In this document: positions 1-5,850 of the stretch, in pieces
Numbering within the stretch: position 1 is the stretch's first letter
How the letters are laid out: each line of letters begins with the position of its first letter
NCBI GenBank assembly: GCA_021844725.1
Contig: JAKBSX010000049.1
Coordinates: 1-10,118 of the forward strand
Source of the DNA: Actinomycetes bacterium
GTDB taxonomy: Bacteria > Actinomycetota > Acidimicrobiia > Acidimicrobiales > Acidimicrobiaceae
Length of the DNA stretch: 10,118 bases
Direction of reading: 5' to 3'
The notes under the pieces: generated by a model
What the model saw: only the letters and a program-made list of their open reading frames with translations
Database searches by the model: none
What the model was told of the DNA's origin: nothing
Made by a program: the position numbers and the translations under genes

Positions 1-104
1 TTTGATTTTAGATGGCATTGGTATGTTGTCCTGATGAAGTGACCATGCCTTCGGGAAGGGCATAAAAGGCACGGAAAGCTAACGAGAAGCCATCTAAAAT
101 CAAA
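1..104. repeat. Perfect 16-bp inverted repeat enclosing a structured 72-nt core (unassigned RNA or MITE-like element)
   Basis: The arm TTTGATTTTAGATGGC (1-16) is matched exactly by its reverse complement at 89-104. Inside, ATGCC at 45-49 can pair with GGCAT at 59-63. GTG (39-41) and CC (43-44) can pair with CAC (70-72) and GG (68-69), leaving an AAAA bulge at 64-67. The whole block could therefore fold as one long hairpin with internal loops. It lies downstream of pdtaR, 80 bases past its stop, and begins at the window edge, so the left arm may be longer. It could be a non-coding RNA, a small inverted-repeat element, or an unusual terminator for pdtaR. I recognise no known riboswitch or ribozyme family in it. 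Confidence 0.55.
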
Positions 105-184
105 AGTTTTGCCACAGATTACATGCTAAGGCAATATTTACATCAAAAGACAAAATGACTGAGATCTAGCCAGCAAAACATCCA

Positions 185-784
185 CTAATTGGGAACAAGA
201 TCACCGTTGATAATCTGTGTGGCGATTTCACCCATTTGCGAACGCCTATCCATTGCTGTCTTCTGAATGAATTCGAATGCCGCCGGCTCACTCATTGCAT
301 GAGTGTCCATCAAGATCCCCTTTGCTCGATCGAGCAACTTCCTAGTCTCCAGCTTTTTGTTGGCCCTGTCCGCTTGCGAAGCTAAGTAGGCTACTTCCTT
401 TTCTAGAGCAATTTTCTCCTCAAAGCGGGCCCTGGCCAGTTCGATCGCAGGGACCAGATCCGAGGCCTGAAATGGTTTGACCAAATAAGCCAGGACTCCA
501 GCATCCCGGGCCTGCTCGACGAAACTCCTTTGGGAAAATGCGGTGAGGATGATGACGGGGCAAATATTGTCAGAAGCTATTTCCGCGGCGACTTCAATTC
601 CGTCTTTGCCAGGCATTTTTATATCCAGAATGGCTAGGTCTGGCTTCAGGTCACGGATATAAGAGACTGCTTCTTCGCCACGACTGGCCGCACCCACGAC
701 CTCATATCCCTGCTCTTCGAGAATCTCTTTAAGGTCTAGACGAATTATGGCCTCGTCCTCAGCTATAACAACTCTAAGTGCCAT
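185..784 (-). CDS. pdtaR: PdtaR-like ANTAR-domain response regulator
   Basis: This 199-residue two-component response regulator acts on RNA rather than DNA. ANTAR proteins bind paired short hairpins in mRNA leaders and cause antitermination or related control. The receiver domain (about 1-120) has the acidic pocket E9-D10, phospho-acceptor D54 in the LDIKMPG motif, T81 and K103. A helical linker follows, and then the ANTAR domain at about 140-195, with the typical KLLDRAKGILM and AAFEFIQKTAMDRR stretches. Sequence and length fit Rv1626/PdtaR of M. tuberculosis, whose partner kinase PdtaS is not in this window. I chose the ATG at 784 because a strong GAGGAGG (797-791) lies 6 bases upstream; an upstream extension to 823 lacks this support and family similarity. 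It is transcribed divergently from the hydrolase gene. Confidence 0.93.
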   Translation of the reverse strand: MALRVVIAEDEAIIRLDLKEILEEQGYEVVGAASRGEEAVSYIRDLKPDLAILDIKMPGKDGIEVAAEIASDNICPVIILTAFSQRSFVEQARDAGVLAYLVKPFQASDLVPAIELARARFEEKIALEKEVAYLASQADRANKKLETRKLLDRAKGILMDTHAMSEPAAFEFIQKTAMDRRSQMGEIATQIINGDLVPN

Positions 785-947
785 ACCAGTCCTCCTCAAA
801 CGTAGCTCACAACATTTAACCACTTCTTTTGTTCTAAACTGCCGAACATAAGAGATATCTGCATGATCTAACTCATTGTGAACACAGTATAGAAAACATA
901 CAACCTATCCAGATTCTTAATAAGTTCGACACCTTCTAAGGAGATTG
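785..947. promoter_or_regulatory. Divergent intergenic region between pdtaR and the hydrolase gene
   Basis: The region is AT-rich and must contain the promoters of both divergent genes. Towards the hydrolase, TTGTGA (876-881) and TACAAC (899-904) are 17 bases apart, which would give a leader of roughly 35-40 bases; this is a modest match to a housekeeping promoter. On the minus strand TATACT (891-886) is a reasonable -10 box, but it lacks a clear -35 and would make a leader of about 95 bases for pdtaR. A leader that long would be room for an ANTAR-type RNA target, though I see no clear pair of hexaloop hairpins. The two ribosome binding sites are GAGGAGG (797-791) and AAGGAG (938-943). Confidence 0.3.
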
Positions 948-1634
948 ATGTTTATTCGCCAGCTTCCCCTTTGGATAGCACAAACCAACTGCTGGATAAT
1001 TTCCAGATCAAAATCAGAAAGTGAGTGTATCCTCGTTGACGTTCCACCTGAACCAGCTGTACTTTCACAGATCCTTAATATCAACCACCTACGCCCGGTG
1101 GCGCTTTTAGCAACCCATGGCCATGTGGACCACATCGGAGGAATGGCGGAGATTTCCCGCTTTCAGGGTGAGCCACCAGAACCTGGCTCGATACCGGTAA
1201 GCATTCATACCAAAGATCAGCACATGCTGCTTGATCCAATCGGTACCTCGGGACTTTTGGCAGAGGAACTCATGAAAATGCAACTTGATCTCACACCACC
1301 TGAGCAGATTACCGGCCTTTCAGATGGTGATGTCATAAAGGGCTTGGAGATGACATTCCGCGCAATCCACACCCCGGGTCATACACAAGGCTCGACCTGC
1401 TTTCTTCTAAAGGATGACCAGTCGTCCGAGAGTATGCTTTTCTCGGGTGACCATCTCTTTAAAGGGTCAATTGGACGCACTGACTTACCTGGAGGGTCAT
1501 TCGAAGCACTTATCGAATCCATGAGGCAAAAGATACTCCCCCTGGACGATCAGCTGCCGGTGCTTCCGGGGCACGGTGAAGCCACAACTATCGGACATGA
1601 GAAAACCACCAATCCATTTTTACAAAACTTATGA
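948..1634 (+). CDS. Metallo-beta-lactamase-fold hydrolase, glyoxalase II-like
   Basis: A 228-residue cytoplasmic metal-dependent hydrolase. Zinc-site motifs are all present and in order: H57-x-H59-x-D61-H62 (THGHVDHIGG), H145 in HTPGH, D168 in FSGDH, and H209 in LPGHG. The SIGRTDLPGG segment (174-183) and the C-terminal TTIGHEKTTNPFL are typical of the actinobacterial GloB-like group that includes Rv2581c. The likely reaction is hydrolysis of a thioester such as an acyl-thiol adduct, but the fold is promiscuous and the substrate is unknown. In many actinobacteria this gene is followed by hisS; here it is followed by about 500 bases without a gene. I placed the start at ATG 948, just after AAGGAG (938-943). 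The spacing is only 4 bases, and TTG at 945 would be even closer. Confidence 0.87.
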   Translation: MFIRQLPLWIAQTNCWIISRSKSESECILVDVPPEPAVLSQILNINHLRPVALLATHGHVDHIGGMAEISRFQGEPPEPGSIPVSIHTKDQHMLLDPIGTSGLLAEELMKMQLDLTPPEQITGLSDGDVIKGLEMTFRAIHTPGHTQGSTCFLLKDDQSSESMLFSGDHLFKGSIGRTDLPGGSFEALIESMRQKILPLDDQLPVLPGHGEATTIGHEKTTNPFLQNL

Positions 1635-1758
1635 AAGCCTGTCTACCCCGGCACTATTACGGTACGGCTCCGCTGCGGGAATGAATCCACAAAAGAAGTA
1701 CCGGTGGAAGGGACACGCGTACTCGGAAGCATATTTAGCGCAACGGACCCGGAGAGGC

Positions 1759-1929
1759 TTGATTTCCTCCCCACGGATAAATCCGGGGGCTTGCGGGCTT
1801 ATTTCGGTCAACACACCCGGGGATGAAATGACGCGAATTCCTGATACTCAGGCATCCCCTTCCCAAATAGAGCGGAGTAAGTCGATTTGAGATCATATTT
1901 CTACTATGATCTCATTATCAGAGAATCAA
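1759..1929 (-). mobile_element. Possible IS200/IS605-type remnant or palindrome-bounded non-autonomous element
   Basis: Read on the minus strand, the hairpin at 1789-1769 (GGGG and CGGA pair with TCCG and CCCC, with one bulged A and a TTTA loop) is followed by AGGAAATCAA. This closely follows the pattern of TnpB-type IS200/IS605 right ends as I remember them: a CCCC/GGGG hairpin, then AGG, then a terminal TCAA cleavage tetramer (here 1762-1759). About 100 bases upstream is a second perfect hairpin (1914-1888), preceded by TTGAT (1929-1925), a pentamer used as left target by some family members. No TnpA or TnpB coding remnant is visible, so this would be an internally deleted or decayed copy. 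The left boundary is the weaker half of the call. Confidence 0.4.
1888..1914. repeat. Perfect 10-bp hairpin with 7-nt loop
   Basis: TGAGATCATA (1888-1897) and TATGATCTCA (1905-1914) are exact reverse complements around the loop TTTCTAC. No T-run follows on either strand, so it is not a standard intrinsic terminator. It could be the left-end hairpin of the proposed insertion element or a protein-binding palindrome. Confidence 0.7.
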
Positions 1930-2143
1930 GTTATGCATTGCAGAACCCGCTCAATTTGACGGAGTCAGCTCAACAAGTACGTTCGGGAGTTGCCACAACC
2001 TCAAATGACGTTGTTGTCGCTGCCGATGCCGTAGCATGATTGGAAGATAAAGCGCCATCCTCGAATAAATAAGAAGGGTGCGCCTGAAGTAAGATACTTT
2101 TAAACCAACGCCTTAAAAGGCATTGCCAATTGAAGGAATGTGT

Positions 2144-3226
2144 ATGCCAGAAACTCGATTACTCATAGATCCTTATCTGGATTGGATCAAGGACGAAGGA
2201 ATTCCGGTTTATGAGGATTTCGGCTTCGACCTACTTACGCTGGATCTGAAGCCATGGTCACGCATGGGAGCCAACGGCGCCTTTGCACTTGTTACTGGTC
2301 GAGGCGATTACCTTGATACGTTCGTCCTTGAGATTCCAGCAGGGGGATCCACGGACCCACAGCGGCACCTCTTCGAAGAAGTGGTGTATGTCCTAAGCGG
2401 AAATGGCAGCACTACAATCGAGAACCCGGATGGATCCAAGCACTCATTTGAGTGGGGACCCAAAAGTTTGTTTGCCATTCCCCTCAATGCCAAATATCGC
2501 CACTTCAATACCAGTGGAAACAAAGCCGCACGATTTGTGTCCACCACCAACCTGCCCATGATCATGAAACTGTTTCATGATTACGACTTCATTTTCAACA
2601 ACCCCTATCACTTCGCAGGGAGAATGGGCGAAAATCGTTACTTTGAAGGCGAGGGGGAATTTATTCCAAACCGTCCTGGCCGCCACATGTGGGAGACAAA
2701 TTTCGTCCCAGACCTCAGCACCTTTGAACTTAAAGAATGGCAAGACAGAGGTGCCGGTGGGTCAAACATAATGTTCGCTTTAGCTCAGGGTACGATGCAC
2801 GCGCATATGTCCGAGATGCCGGTGGGAACTTACAAAAAGGGGCACCGCCATGGCGCAGACTTCCATATTTTCCCTGTAACCGGCCATGGATATTCAATTC
2901 TGTGGTTCGATGGGGAGAAAGATTTCAAGCGCTTTGACTGGCAACACGGCAGCGTATACGCTCCGGAAGATATGATGTTCCATCAGCACTTCAATACCAG
3001 CCCAGAACCAGCTCGATACCTGGCTGTCGCTTTTGGTGGGCTCAGATACCCCTTCAGTGAAGACAAGCGCAAGGTATTCTTGGGTATGGATGTCAACATC
3101 AAAAAAGGTGGCAAACAGATCGAATACGAAGATCAGGATCCAAGAATCCATCCGCTTTATCTGGAAGAACTGGCTAAGCATGGAGCCGATGCCAGAATGG
3201 ACAAGTTCTTTCCGGTTAAGAGCTAG
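2144..3226 (+). CDS. Bicupin protein, possible metal-dependent dioxygenase
   Basis: A 360-residue protein with two cupin barrels and no signal peptide or membrane segment. The N-terminal barrel (about 55-135) keeps H75, E78/E79 and H120 but lacks the usual HxH pair, so its metal site looks degenerate. The C-terminal barrel (about 205-300) has H234-x-H236, a third His at 241 where cupins usually have Glu, and H280-Q-H282 in the second motif, giving a His-only candidate metal site. The general layout recalls gentisate-type and other ring-cleaving bicupins, but I cannot name the substrate. The start at ATG 2144 is set by GAAGGA (2132-2137) 6 bases upstream; TTG 2123 and ATG 2138 are less likely. 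Its TAG stop overlaps the start of the EutA-like gene by one base, so the two are co-translated and probably work together. Confidence 0.85.
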   Translation: MPETRLLIDPYLDWIKDEGIPVYEDFGFDLLTLDLKPWSRMGANGAFALVTGRGDYLDTFVLEIPAGGSTDPQRHLFEEVVYVLSGNGSTTIENPDGSKHSFEWGPKSLFAIPLNAKYRHFNTSGNKAARFVSTTNLPMIMKLFHDYDFIFNNPYHFAGRMGENRYFEGEGEFIPNRPGRHMWETNFVPDLSTFELKEWQDRGAGGSNIMFALAQGTMHAHMSEMPVGTYKKGHRHGADFHIFPVTGHGYSILWFDGEKDFKRFDWQHGSVYAPEDMMFHQHFNTSPEPARYLAVAFGGLRYPFSEDKRKVFLGMDVNIKKGGKQIEYEDQDPRIHPLYLEELAKHGADARMDKFFPVKS

Positions 3227-4785
3227 TGGCTCACGATCATATACACCAGCCTGAAATCGATATTCACTTCTTCAACCATCATGGCGACGAGGACTTCCTA
3301 GGCTCCGGTGGATCGGAAGAAGACGGTGACGTCAACACCTGGCTATTAGATAATGTGGAACTCACCACGGTCGGCGTCGATGTCGGTTCATCGACGTCGC
3401 ACCTGGTGTTTTCAAGGCTGCACCTTCAACGGCTTGCCCAATCACTTTCGAGCAGGTTCGTGGTGGTAGAGCGCAAGGAGCTTCACAGATCCCCAATCCT
3501 CCTCACCCCTTTTACCTCTGAGTCAACCATAGACTTAGATAGACTCTCCGATTTCGTCAATACCAGTTACAAAGAAGCAGGCGTTGATCCTTCTGAAGTC
3601 GATACCGGGGTAGTGATTCTCACCGGTGTGGCCCTGGAGCGTCGTAATGCCAGAGCTGTGGCAGAGTTGTTCGCCTCTCATGGTGGTAAATTCGTCTGTG
3701 CGTCTGCAGGACATAATTTAGAGGGATTACTAGCAGCTCATGGCTCTGGGGCGGTCGCACTATCGCGTAAAAAGCACAGTCAGATTTTGCACATAGATAT
3801 TGGTGGCGGCACCAGTAAACTGGCGCTGATTGAAGACGGAGAAATATTAGAAACCTCTGCAATTTCAATCGGAGCCAGATTATTGGCTTTCGATGACGAA
3901 GACCGCATAGTAAGGATTGAAACTGCTGCGTATCAAATTGCGCAATCTTTGGGGATTGAACTTCAATTGGGTGCAAAGCTTAGTCAGGATCAAATGCAGA
4001 AATTCGCGAACACTCTCGCCGAGATTCTCGTTTCATTCGCCTTGCACACTCAGATGGACAATCCGCTAATAGCAGATCTCACCCTGACGCCAGCTATTTC
4101 AAGACCTCCAAAACAAGATGCCATCTTTACCTTTTCGGGCGGAGTGTCGGAATATCTTTTCGGGCGGGAAACGCAGGTCTATAACGATATGGCGATGCTT
4201 TTGTCACAGGCTATCCAAGATCAGTTCAGCCAGAGCAATCTAAGCTATAGTTCTGCCGGAGAGGGTATTAGGGCTACCGCCATTGGGGCTTCTCAATTCA
4301 CCGTACAGTTGAGTGGGAATACAATAATGGTCACGGAGGGAATTGAGTTACCGCTGCACAATCTTCCGGTAATAAGTCCAAAGCTCACAGAAGCTCCAAC
4401 TTCCGAGTCGGTATCATCTGGAATCATCACCGCTCTGACCAGGCTTGATTTATTAGACTTCGACACTCCAATATGCGTATATCTGCCCTGGAAAGGCGAC
4501 GCCGAGTATTCGATACTGCTAGCTCTTGCCTCAGGAATAAGAGATGCCATTGGCGATCGACTTGAGCACATAAACCAGCCGCTGGTGCTGGCACTTGAGG
4601 TTGACATGGGAGCTGCTTTAGGACGAATACTTACCGAAGAACTCGGACAACGAACTCAGGTAGTATCGATCGACGGAGTGGAACTGCGCGAACTCGATTT
4701 CGTAGACATTGGGGAACCGCTCGAACCGACCAAAGTTCTTCCGGTTATGGTTAAATCTCTGGCTTTCCCGGTAGTGAATCAATAG
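3226..4785 (+). CDS. eutA: EutA-like reactivating ATPase for a B12-dependent lyase
   Basis: A 519-residue member of the EutA family (ASKHA/actin-like ATPases), which releases damaged cobalamin from ethanolamine ammonia-lyase so that fresh adenosylcobalamin can bind. Family features run the full length: GVDVGSSTSHLVFSRL (about 50-65) as the first phosphate loop, VVILTGVALERRNAR, the CASAGHNLEGLLAAHGSGA segment, HIDIGGGTSKLAL as the second phosphate loop, FSGGVSEY, and the C-terminal VLPVMVKSLAFPV, nearly identical to E. coli EutA. The GTG start is embedded in the bicupin stop (TAGTG), pointing to translational coupling. Compared with E. coli EutA there is an N-terminal extension of about 40 residues rich in His and Asp/Glu; an internal GTG at 3355 would remove it but has no ribosome binding site. 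No EutB or EutC is in the window, so the client enzyme is elsewhere or different. Confidence 0.88.
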   Translation: MAHDHIHQPEIDIHFFNHHGDEDFLGSGGSEEDGDVNTWLLDNVELTTVGVDVGSSTSHLVFSRLHLQRLAQSLSSRFVVVERKELHRSPILLTPFTSESTIDLDRLSDFVNTSYKEAGVDPSEVDTGVVILTGVALERRNARAVAELFASHGGKFVCASAGHNLEGLLAAHGSGAVALSRKKHSQILHIDIGGGTSKLALIEDGEILETSAISIGARLLAFDDEDRIVRIETAAYQIAQSLGIELQLGAKLSQDQMQKFANTLAEILVSFALHTQMDNPLIADLTLTPAISRPPKQDAIFTFSGGVSEYLFGRETQVYNDMAMLLSQAIQDQFSQSNLSYSSAGEGIRATAIGASQFTVQLSGNTIMVTEGIELPLHNLPVISPKLTEAPTSESVSSGIITALTRLDLLDFDTPICVYLPWKGDAEYSILLALASGIRDAIGDRLEHINQPLVLALEVDMGAALGRILTEELGQRTQVVSIDGVELRELDFVDIGEPLEPTKVLPVMVKSLAFPVVNQ

Positions 4786-4788
4786 AGA

Positions 4789-4815
4789 TGGTGGCCATCC
4801 CCCATCTGGCCACCA
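4789..4815. terminator. Hairpin between convergent genes, probable bidirectional terminator
   Basis: TGGTGGCCA (4789-4797) and TGGCCACCA (4807-4815) form a perfect 9-bp GC-rich stem with a 9-base loop. It begins 4 bases after the EutA-like stop and sits between the ends of two convergent genes. Neither strand has a T-run after it, so termination strength is uncertain; hairpins without a U-tract are often proposed as terminators in actinobacteria. Confidence 0.5.
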
Positions 4816-4864
4816 ATCCTAAATATGCCACACTGGCCTTTCCTTTGCAAAGCAGGGACCAGTT

Positions 4865-5650
4865 CTAACTCAATGACACTGCTATCTCCTCAGCAACTGT
4901 CTTCAAAATTGTACCGATTTCTTTTACCCGGATGGCGGTCATTCTCCCGGTAGGTGCCGCGACATTGACCGCGAATCGAGAAGTAACCGAGATAGATTTG
5001 ATTGCCACGCTTACCGAAGAGACACCTTCCTCGCTCTCTTCCTTGTTGGTAGCGTAGCCTCTATGACGTACTTTCTCGAGCTCATTCATCAGATCGGCCC
5101 TACTGGATATCGAGTTCACTGTCATTTGGACTAATACCTCGTGAGGATATAATTTGAAGATTTCCTCATCCGGCAATTCTGCCAATATGGCCCGACCAGT
5201 GGAGGTGCAGTGAGCTAGCATTGACTTACCCATTCGGGAGGAAACCCGAACCGTCTTCTGACTCTCAATAGCGTCGACAAAACGAATCATCGACCCTTCC
5301 AGCATTCCAAGATGAACGGTCTCTTCAAGCTCCTTATTTAGCCTTTCCAGAACCGGCCTGGCCTGAGTCCTGATGTCAAGCCTGCTAAGGACCGAAAAAG
5401 CGACGTTAGTCAAGGCCGCACCACTCTGATATACCTTCGTTCTGGGATCTTGTCTTACAAAACCCCTATATTGAAGCATCGCCAACAAGCGATGAGCGGT
5501 TGAGGAGGCTACTCCTAGATACTCACTGGCCTCCGTTAGCCTGATTTCAGAATGCTCGCCCAGCAGTAAAATTAGCCTTAAAGCATTGTCTACAGAAGCT
5601 ATTGGATACTGCGGGATTGACTTATCATTTCCTGGTAGTGAATTCTGCAC
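4865..5650 (-). CDS. IclR-family transcriptional regulator
   Basis: A 261-residue regulator with the standard IclR plan. A winged helix-turn-helix at about 16-75 (SVDNALRLILLLGEHSEIRL, then the LGVASSTAHRLLAMLQYRGF recognition region) is followed by an effector-binding GAF-like domain (about 85-258) with LEETVHLGMLEGSMIRFVD and GRAILAELPDEE. IclR proteins commonly bind aromatic acids or other small metabolites and act as repressors or activators of catabolic genes. It lies just downstream of the dioxygenase operon on the same strand, separated by a terminator, and so is likely its regulator. The GTG start has no ribosome binding site, but a TATAAT box ends 6 bases before it, suggesting a leaderless mRNA. 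No other in-frame start occurs before the DNA-binding domain. Confidence 0.92.
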   Translation of the reverse strand: MQNSLPGNDKSIPQYPIASVDNALRLILLLGEHSEIRLTEASEYLGVASSTAHRLLAMLQYRGFVRQDPRTKVYQSGAALTNVAFSVLSRLDIRTQARPVLERLNKELEETVHLGMLEGSMIRFVDAIESQKTVRVSSRMGKSMLAHCTSTGRAILAELPDEEIFKLYPHEVLVQMTVNSISSRADLMNELEKVRHRGYATNKEESEEGVSSVSVAIKSISVTSRFAVNVAAPTGRMTAIRVKEIGTILKTVAEEIAVSLS

Positions 5651-5659
5651 ATCAGAATT
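5641..5659. promoter_or_regulatory. Palindrome over the iclR start, candidate operator
   Basis: AATTCTG and CAGAATT are perfect inverted 7-mers separated by CACAT. The palindrome overlaps both the -10 box and the GTG start codon of the IclR gene. A protein bound here would block RNA polymerase, which fits the autorepression common in IclR regulators. The size is typical for a dimer half-site pair. I found no second full copy elsewhere in the window; the promoter of the dioxygenase operon lies outside it. Confidence 0.5.
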
Positions 5660-5687
5660 ATAGGTGATTAAATTCGCTCAGGAGCAA
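5657..5687 (-). promoter_or_regulatory. Probable leaderless promoter of the iclR gene
   Basis: On the minus strand a consensus TATAAT (5662-5657) ends 6 bases before the GTG at 5650, so transcription would begin at or next to the start codon. A poor -35 candidate, TTGCTC (5687-5682), is 19 bases upstream. The absence of a Shine-Dalgarno sequence supports a leaderless transcript. Confidence 0.55.
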
Positions 5688-5737
5688 CTTATGCCATATT
5701 TCTGAAAAAGCACCACAAAATCCCCACATTCATCGGC

Positions 5738-5754
5738 CGCTGCTTCCAGCAGCG
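5738..5754. repeat. Short GC-rich hairpin in the reductase-iclR gap
   Basis: CGCTGCT (5738-5744) pairs perfectly with AGCAGCG (5748-5754) around a 3-base TCC loop. It lies about 60 bases beyond the intrinsic terminator of the dioxygenase operon. No T-run follows within 10 bases on either strand. It may act as a back-up terminator or have no role. Confidence 0.4.
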
Positions 5755-5793
5755 CGACCACCTTATCTGAGCCAATCGACTAACTTTCCCACT

Positions 5794-5827
5794 AGAGAAA
5801 AGTCTAAGCAACAGATGGTTGTTAGAC
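5794..5827 (-). terminator. Intrinsic terminator of the dioxygenase operon
   Basis: On the minus strand GTCTAA-CAAC (5827-5818) pairs with GTTG and TTAGAC (5812-5809 and 5807-5802), with a 5-base loop and one bulged C, and runs directly into TTTTCTCT (5801-5794). It starts 23 bases after the reductase stop. Its position separates the catabolic operon from the independently promoted iclR gene. Confidence 0.7.
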
Positions 5828-5850
5828 CAGCGAACTAACTACCATCACGG

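Larger units (their letters stand above)
1635..2143. other. 509-base intergenic stretch with no convincing gene
   Basis: Several frames are open here on both strands (about 60-100 codons), but they overlap one another, lack ribosome binding sites and resemble nothing I know, so I do not call a gene. What can be seen is a GC-rich left part (1635-1760) with no assigned role, two hairpins at 1769-1789 and 1888-1914 that may bound a small insertion element (listed separately), and an AT-rich right part leading to the bicupin gene. A short hairpin GCCT-TAAA-AGGC (2111-2122) sits before the bicupin ribosome binding site. I found no clear -35/-10 pair for the bicupin; TAAGAT at 2090-2095 is a weak -10 candidate. 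Confidence 0.5.

Noticed and set aside
31..77. Hammerhead ribozyme, suggested by CTGATGA (31-37) and GGAAA (73-77) inside the inverted repeat
   Set aside because: Stem II would open with an A-G mismatch at 38/73 in place of the required G-C pair. No helix I lies between the GTC and CTGATGA, and no suitable cleavage triplet follows the candidate stem III.
1635..1823. In-frame continuation of 63 codons after the hydrolase TGA, suggesting read-through or a truncated C-terminus
   Set aside because: The hydrolase already ends at the normal point of its family (TTIGHEKTTNPFL). The extension crosses the IS605-like hairpin and has no recognisable domain.
1576..1890. Open frame of 104 codons after the hydrolase gene
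   Set aside because: It starts inside the hydrolase in another frame and lacks a ribosome binding site. It overlaps other open frames on both strands and resembles no protein I know.
4843..4852. CTTTGCAAAG palindrome between the convergent genes
   Set aside because: Ten bases with no loop and no associated promoter; it could easily occur by chance, and the nearby 9-bp hairpin is the better structural feature.
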